Positions 6,052-7,198 of a DNA stretch of 7,198 nt are shown here, piece by piece (the stretch's first letter is position 1; every line of letters begins with the position of its first letter). The notes below the pieces were generated by a model. The model saw only the letters and a program-made list of their open reading frames with translations. It did no database searches and was not told where the DNA came from. The stretch spans positions 1-7,198 of the forward strand of contig CAMLDH010000199.1 in the NCBI GenBank assembly GCA_946478765.1, given 5' to 3'. The stretch is from an uncultured Oxalobacteraceae bacterium. GTDB taxonomy: Bacteria; Pseudomonadota; Gammaproteobacteria; Burkholderiales; Burkholderiaceae. A program made the position numbers and the translations under genes.

Positions 6052-6147
6052 CTACTCTCCTACTTTCCAAAAAAACATGGAGCGCACCATGCTGCGGCCG
6101 CTTGGCCAGGTCGATGACGATGACGTAACGCAGCAGCAGGTGATCAT
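6052..6147 (-). CDS. candidate Cys/Ser-rich leader peptide (31 residues)
   Basis: This small ORF begins MITCCCVTSSSSTW and ends FFWKVGE. ATG 6147 has GAGGGAG 6 bases upstream, at least as good a ribosome site as those of the large genes. Codons 4-6 are TGC TGC TGC and codons 9-12 alternate TCA/TCG. The TAG stop is 2 bases before the LysE-family ATG, and the exporter's AGGAG lies within the last codons. A hairpin followed by seven Ts lies in its 3' half. The product has no clear domain, and its likely role is as a sensor of Cys-tRNA or Ser-tRNA charging that controls the exporters. It is too short to prove coding from composition. An overlapping frame (RYVIVIDLAKRPQ) is also open but has no start codon. 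Confidence 0.6.
   Translation of the reverse strand: MITCCCVTSSSSTWPSGRSMVRSMFFWKVGE
6069..6091 (-). terminator. candidate attenuator hairpin in the leader ORF
   Basis: On the minus strand CATGG-TGCGCT-CCATG (6091-6076) is followed immediately by seven Ts (6075-6069). The 5-bp stem is short for an efficient terminator, but position and T-run fit attenuation 20 bases before the exporter start. Alternatively, TGCTGCG in the Cys codons (6135-6129) can pair over 7 bp with CGCAGCA (6096-6090), taking two bases of the terminator stem. Confidence 0.4.
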
Positions 6148-6174
6148 GGTTTGCTCCCTCTTGCTCGATGAGAT

Positions 6175-6218
6175 ATCCTAATCCACAAAACCAATACAGT
6201 ACCAGTACACTTAACCAA
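6175..6218. promoter_or_regulatory. divergent promoter region with putative MocR-type operator repeats
   Basis: AACCAA occurs at 6189-6194 and again, in the same orientation, at 6213-6218, 24 bases apart. Between them CAGTAC is repeated in tandem (6197-6208). MocR regulators such as GabR bind direct repeats near the promoters of divergent target genes, so this is the obvious operator candidate. A possible -10 for the minus-strand operon is TAGGAT (6180-6175). For the plus-strand regulator TACACT (6206-6211) is possible. Neither has a good -35, which would suit activator dependence. Confidence 0.4.
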
Positions 6219-6244
6219 ATAAATCAACTCACTGTCATGGCAAT

Positions 6245-7198
6245 ATGACCAATACAGCCAAACTGCACAAAAGTACCCCGCCCCCTCTGACGCTGGCGGC
6301 CCCGCAGGTGTTGTCGCGCGACGCCGGAGAATCGCTGGTGGCGCAAATCGTGCGTTCGGTGGAGGCGCGGATCGACGACAAGCTGTTGCGCACCGGCGCG
6401 CGCATGCCGTCGATCCGGCAGTTCGCCGAGACGCACGGCGTGTCGCGCTTTACGGTGGTGGAAGCATATGACCGGCTGGTCGCGCAAGGCTTTCTCGAAT
6501 CGCGCCGCGGTTCCGGTTTCTATGTGCGCGAGCGCGCGCCGATGATCGCGACCGGCGGCAATGCGCCAGCCAGCGATGCGTCGCCGAAGCCGATGGATGT
6601 GGTCTGGCTGGTGCGCAACATGTTCCGCCAGCACCCGCAACAGAAAATGCCGGGCTCGGGCTTGCTGCCAAACGACTGGCTGGATGGGGAATTGATCGCC
6701 AACGGCTTGCGCGCGATCAGCCGGCAAAACCAGAGCCTGCTGCTGCAATACGGCAGCCCGCAGGGGTTTTTGCCCTTGCGCCAGCAATTGCAGTTAAAGC
6801 TGGCCGAACTCGAAATCGCGGCGACGCCGGAACAGTTCGTCACCACTTCCGGCGTTACACAGGGGCTCGACCTGGTGGCGCGCCTGTTCACGCAGCCGGG
6901 CGACACGATCTTTGTCGACGATCCGGCATGGTTTTTGATGTTCGGTTCGTTTGCGACGCTGGGCGCGAAAGTGGTCGGCATCCCGCGTCTGCCGGACGGA
7001 CCGGATATCGCGAAGCTGGCGGAATTGGCGGCGCTGCACAAGCCCAAGCTGTACGTGATCAATTCGGCGCTGCACAACCCGACCTCGACCTCGCTGTCGG
7101 CGGCCAAGGCATTCCAGGTCTTGAAAATCGCGGAACAGCATGATTTCATGATCGCCGAAGATGATATTTACTGCGACATGCATCCGGGCGCGGCAGTG
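6245..7198 (+). CDS. MocR-type GntR-family regulator with aminotransferase-like domain (cut by right edge)
   Basis: 318 codons are visible, still open at the edge. Residues about 30-97 form a GntR winged helix: GARMPSIRQFAETHGVSRFTV contributes the helix-turn-helix (51-71) and RRGSGFYV the wing (87-94). A linker leads to a fold-type I aminotransferase-like domain from about 118: LLLQYGSPQGFLPLRQQL (165-182), TTSGVTQGLDL (200-210), VDDPAWF (224-230), HNPTS (277-281) and EDDIYCDMHPG (305-315). The PLP-binding Lys would lie beyond the edge, so PLP binding cannot be confirmed. Such proteins use PLP, alone or bound to an amino compound, as effector and usually control an adjacent divergent gene set; here that is the exporter/RidA/aminotransferase operon 195 bases away. 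ATG 6245 is the first usable start, without a clear Shine-Dalgarno. A three-codon ORF (ATG GCA ATA TGA, 6237-6248) overlaps it. Confidence 0.9.
   Translation, partial: MTNTAKLHKSTPPPLTLAAPQVLSRDAGESLVAQIVRSVEARIDDKLLRTGARMPSIRQFAETHGVSRFTVVEAYDRLVAQGFLESRRGSGFYVRERAPMIATGGNAPASDASPKPMDVVWLVRNMFRQHPQQKMPGSGLLPNDWLDGELIANGLRAISRQNQSLLLQYGSPQGFLPLRQQLQLKLAELEIAATPEQFVTTSGVTQGLDLVARLFTQPGDTIFVDDPAWFLMFGSFATLGAKVVGIPRLPDGPDIAKLAELAALHKPKLYVINSALHNPTSTSLSAAKAFQVLKIAEQHDFMIAEDDIYCDMHPGAAV

Noticed and set aside
6050..6070. Seven-residue upstream extension of the LysE-family exporter starting at TTG 6070
   Set aside because: ATG 6049 has AGGAG at the right distance and yields a normal family N-terminus; TTG 6070 has no ribosome site.
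6224..6787. Minus-strand open frames of up to 209 codons between 6224 and 7183
   Set aside because: All are shadows of the plus-strand MocR-type regulator, whose GntR and aminotransferase motifs run in frame to the right edge.
1..7198. tRNA or rRNA genes
   Set aside because: No tRNA cloverleaf motifs or rRNA-like stretches were noticed in the intergenic parts on either strand; a covariance-model scan would settle this.

Overview
The window looks like a chromosomal segment of a betaproteobacterium, most likely Oxalobacteraceae (Herbaspirillum/Collimonas/Herminiimonas-like). That placement is an impression from protein style and moderately high GC, not a search. It holds five complete protein genes, one gene cut by the right edge, a small ORF that looks like a leader peptide, and possibly the tail of a gene cut by the left edge.

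Left part (1-2709). Bases 1-206 hold a possible 22-codon gene tail and a strong inverted repeat. Next, on the minus strand, is a large gene for a secreted serralysin-type zinc metalloprotease (207-2372). It has RTX glycine/aspartate repeats both before and after the protease domain and a DUF4214-type C-terminus. No type I secretion genes are in view. The 337-base gap 2373-2709 holds the protease's candidate promoter and a clear minus-strand terminator for the next transcription unit.

Middle and right part (2710-6147, minus strand). In transcription order there is a small Cys/Ser-rich leader ORF (6147-6052), a LysE/RhtB-family exporter (6049-5459), an EamA/DMT-family exporter (5447-4563), a RidA-family imine deaminase (4455-3997, TTG start) and a fold-type I PLP aminotransferase (3903-2710). 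The unit ends at a hairpin plus T-tract at 2571-2607. Facing away from it is a MocR-type GntR regulator (6245 to the right edge), which joins a winged-helix DNA-binding domain to an aminotransferase-like domain. The shared region contains direct repeats that could be its operator.

Working model (inference). The operon handles excess of an amino acid, or products of PLP chemistry, through two exporters, an aminotransferase and an enzyme that removes reactive enamines/imines, under a PLP-sensing regulator. The leader ORF has a strong Shine-Dalgarno, three consecutive Cys codons, four consecutive Ser codons, and a hairpin followed by seven Ts just before the exporter start. E. coli uses members of the same two exporter families (EamA and EamB/YfiK) to export cysteine and O-acetylserine. 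Cysteine- or serine-responsive translation-coupled attenuation is therefore the most interesting hypothesis in this window.
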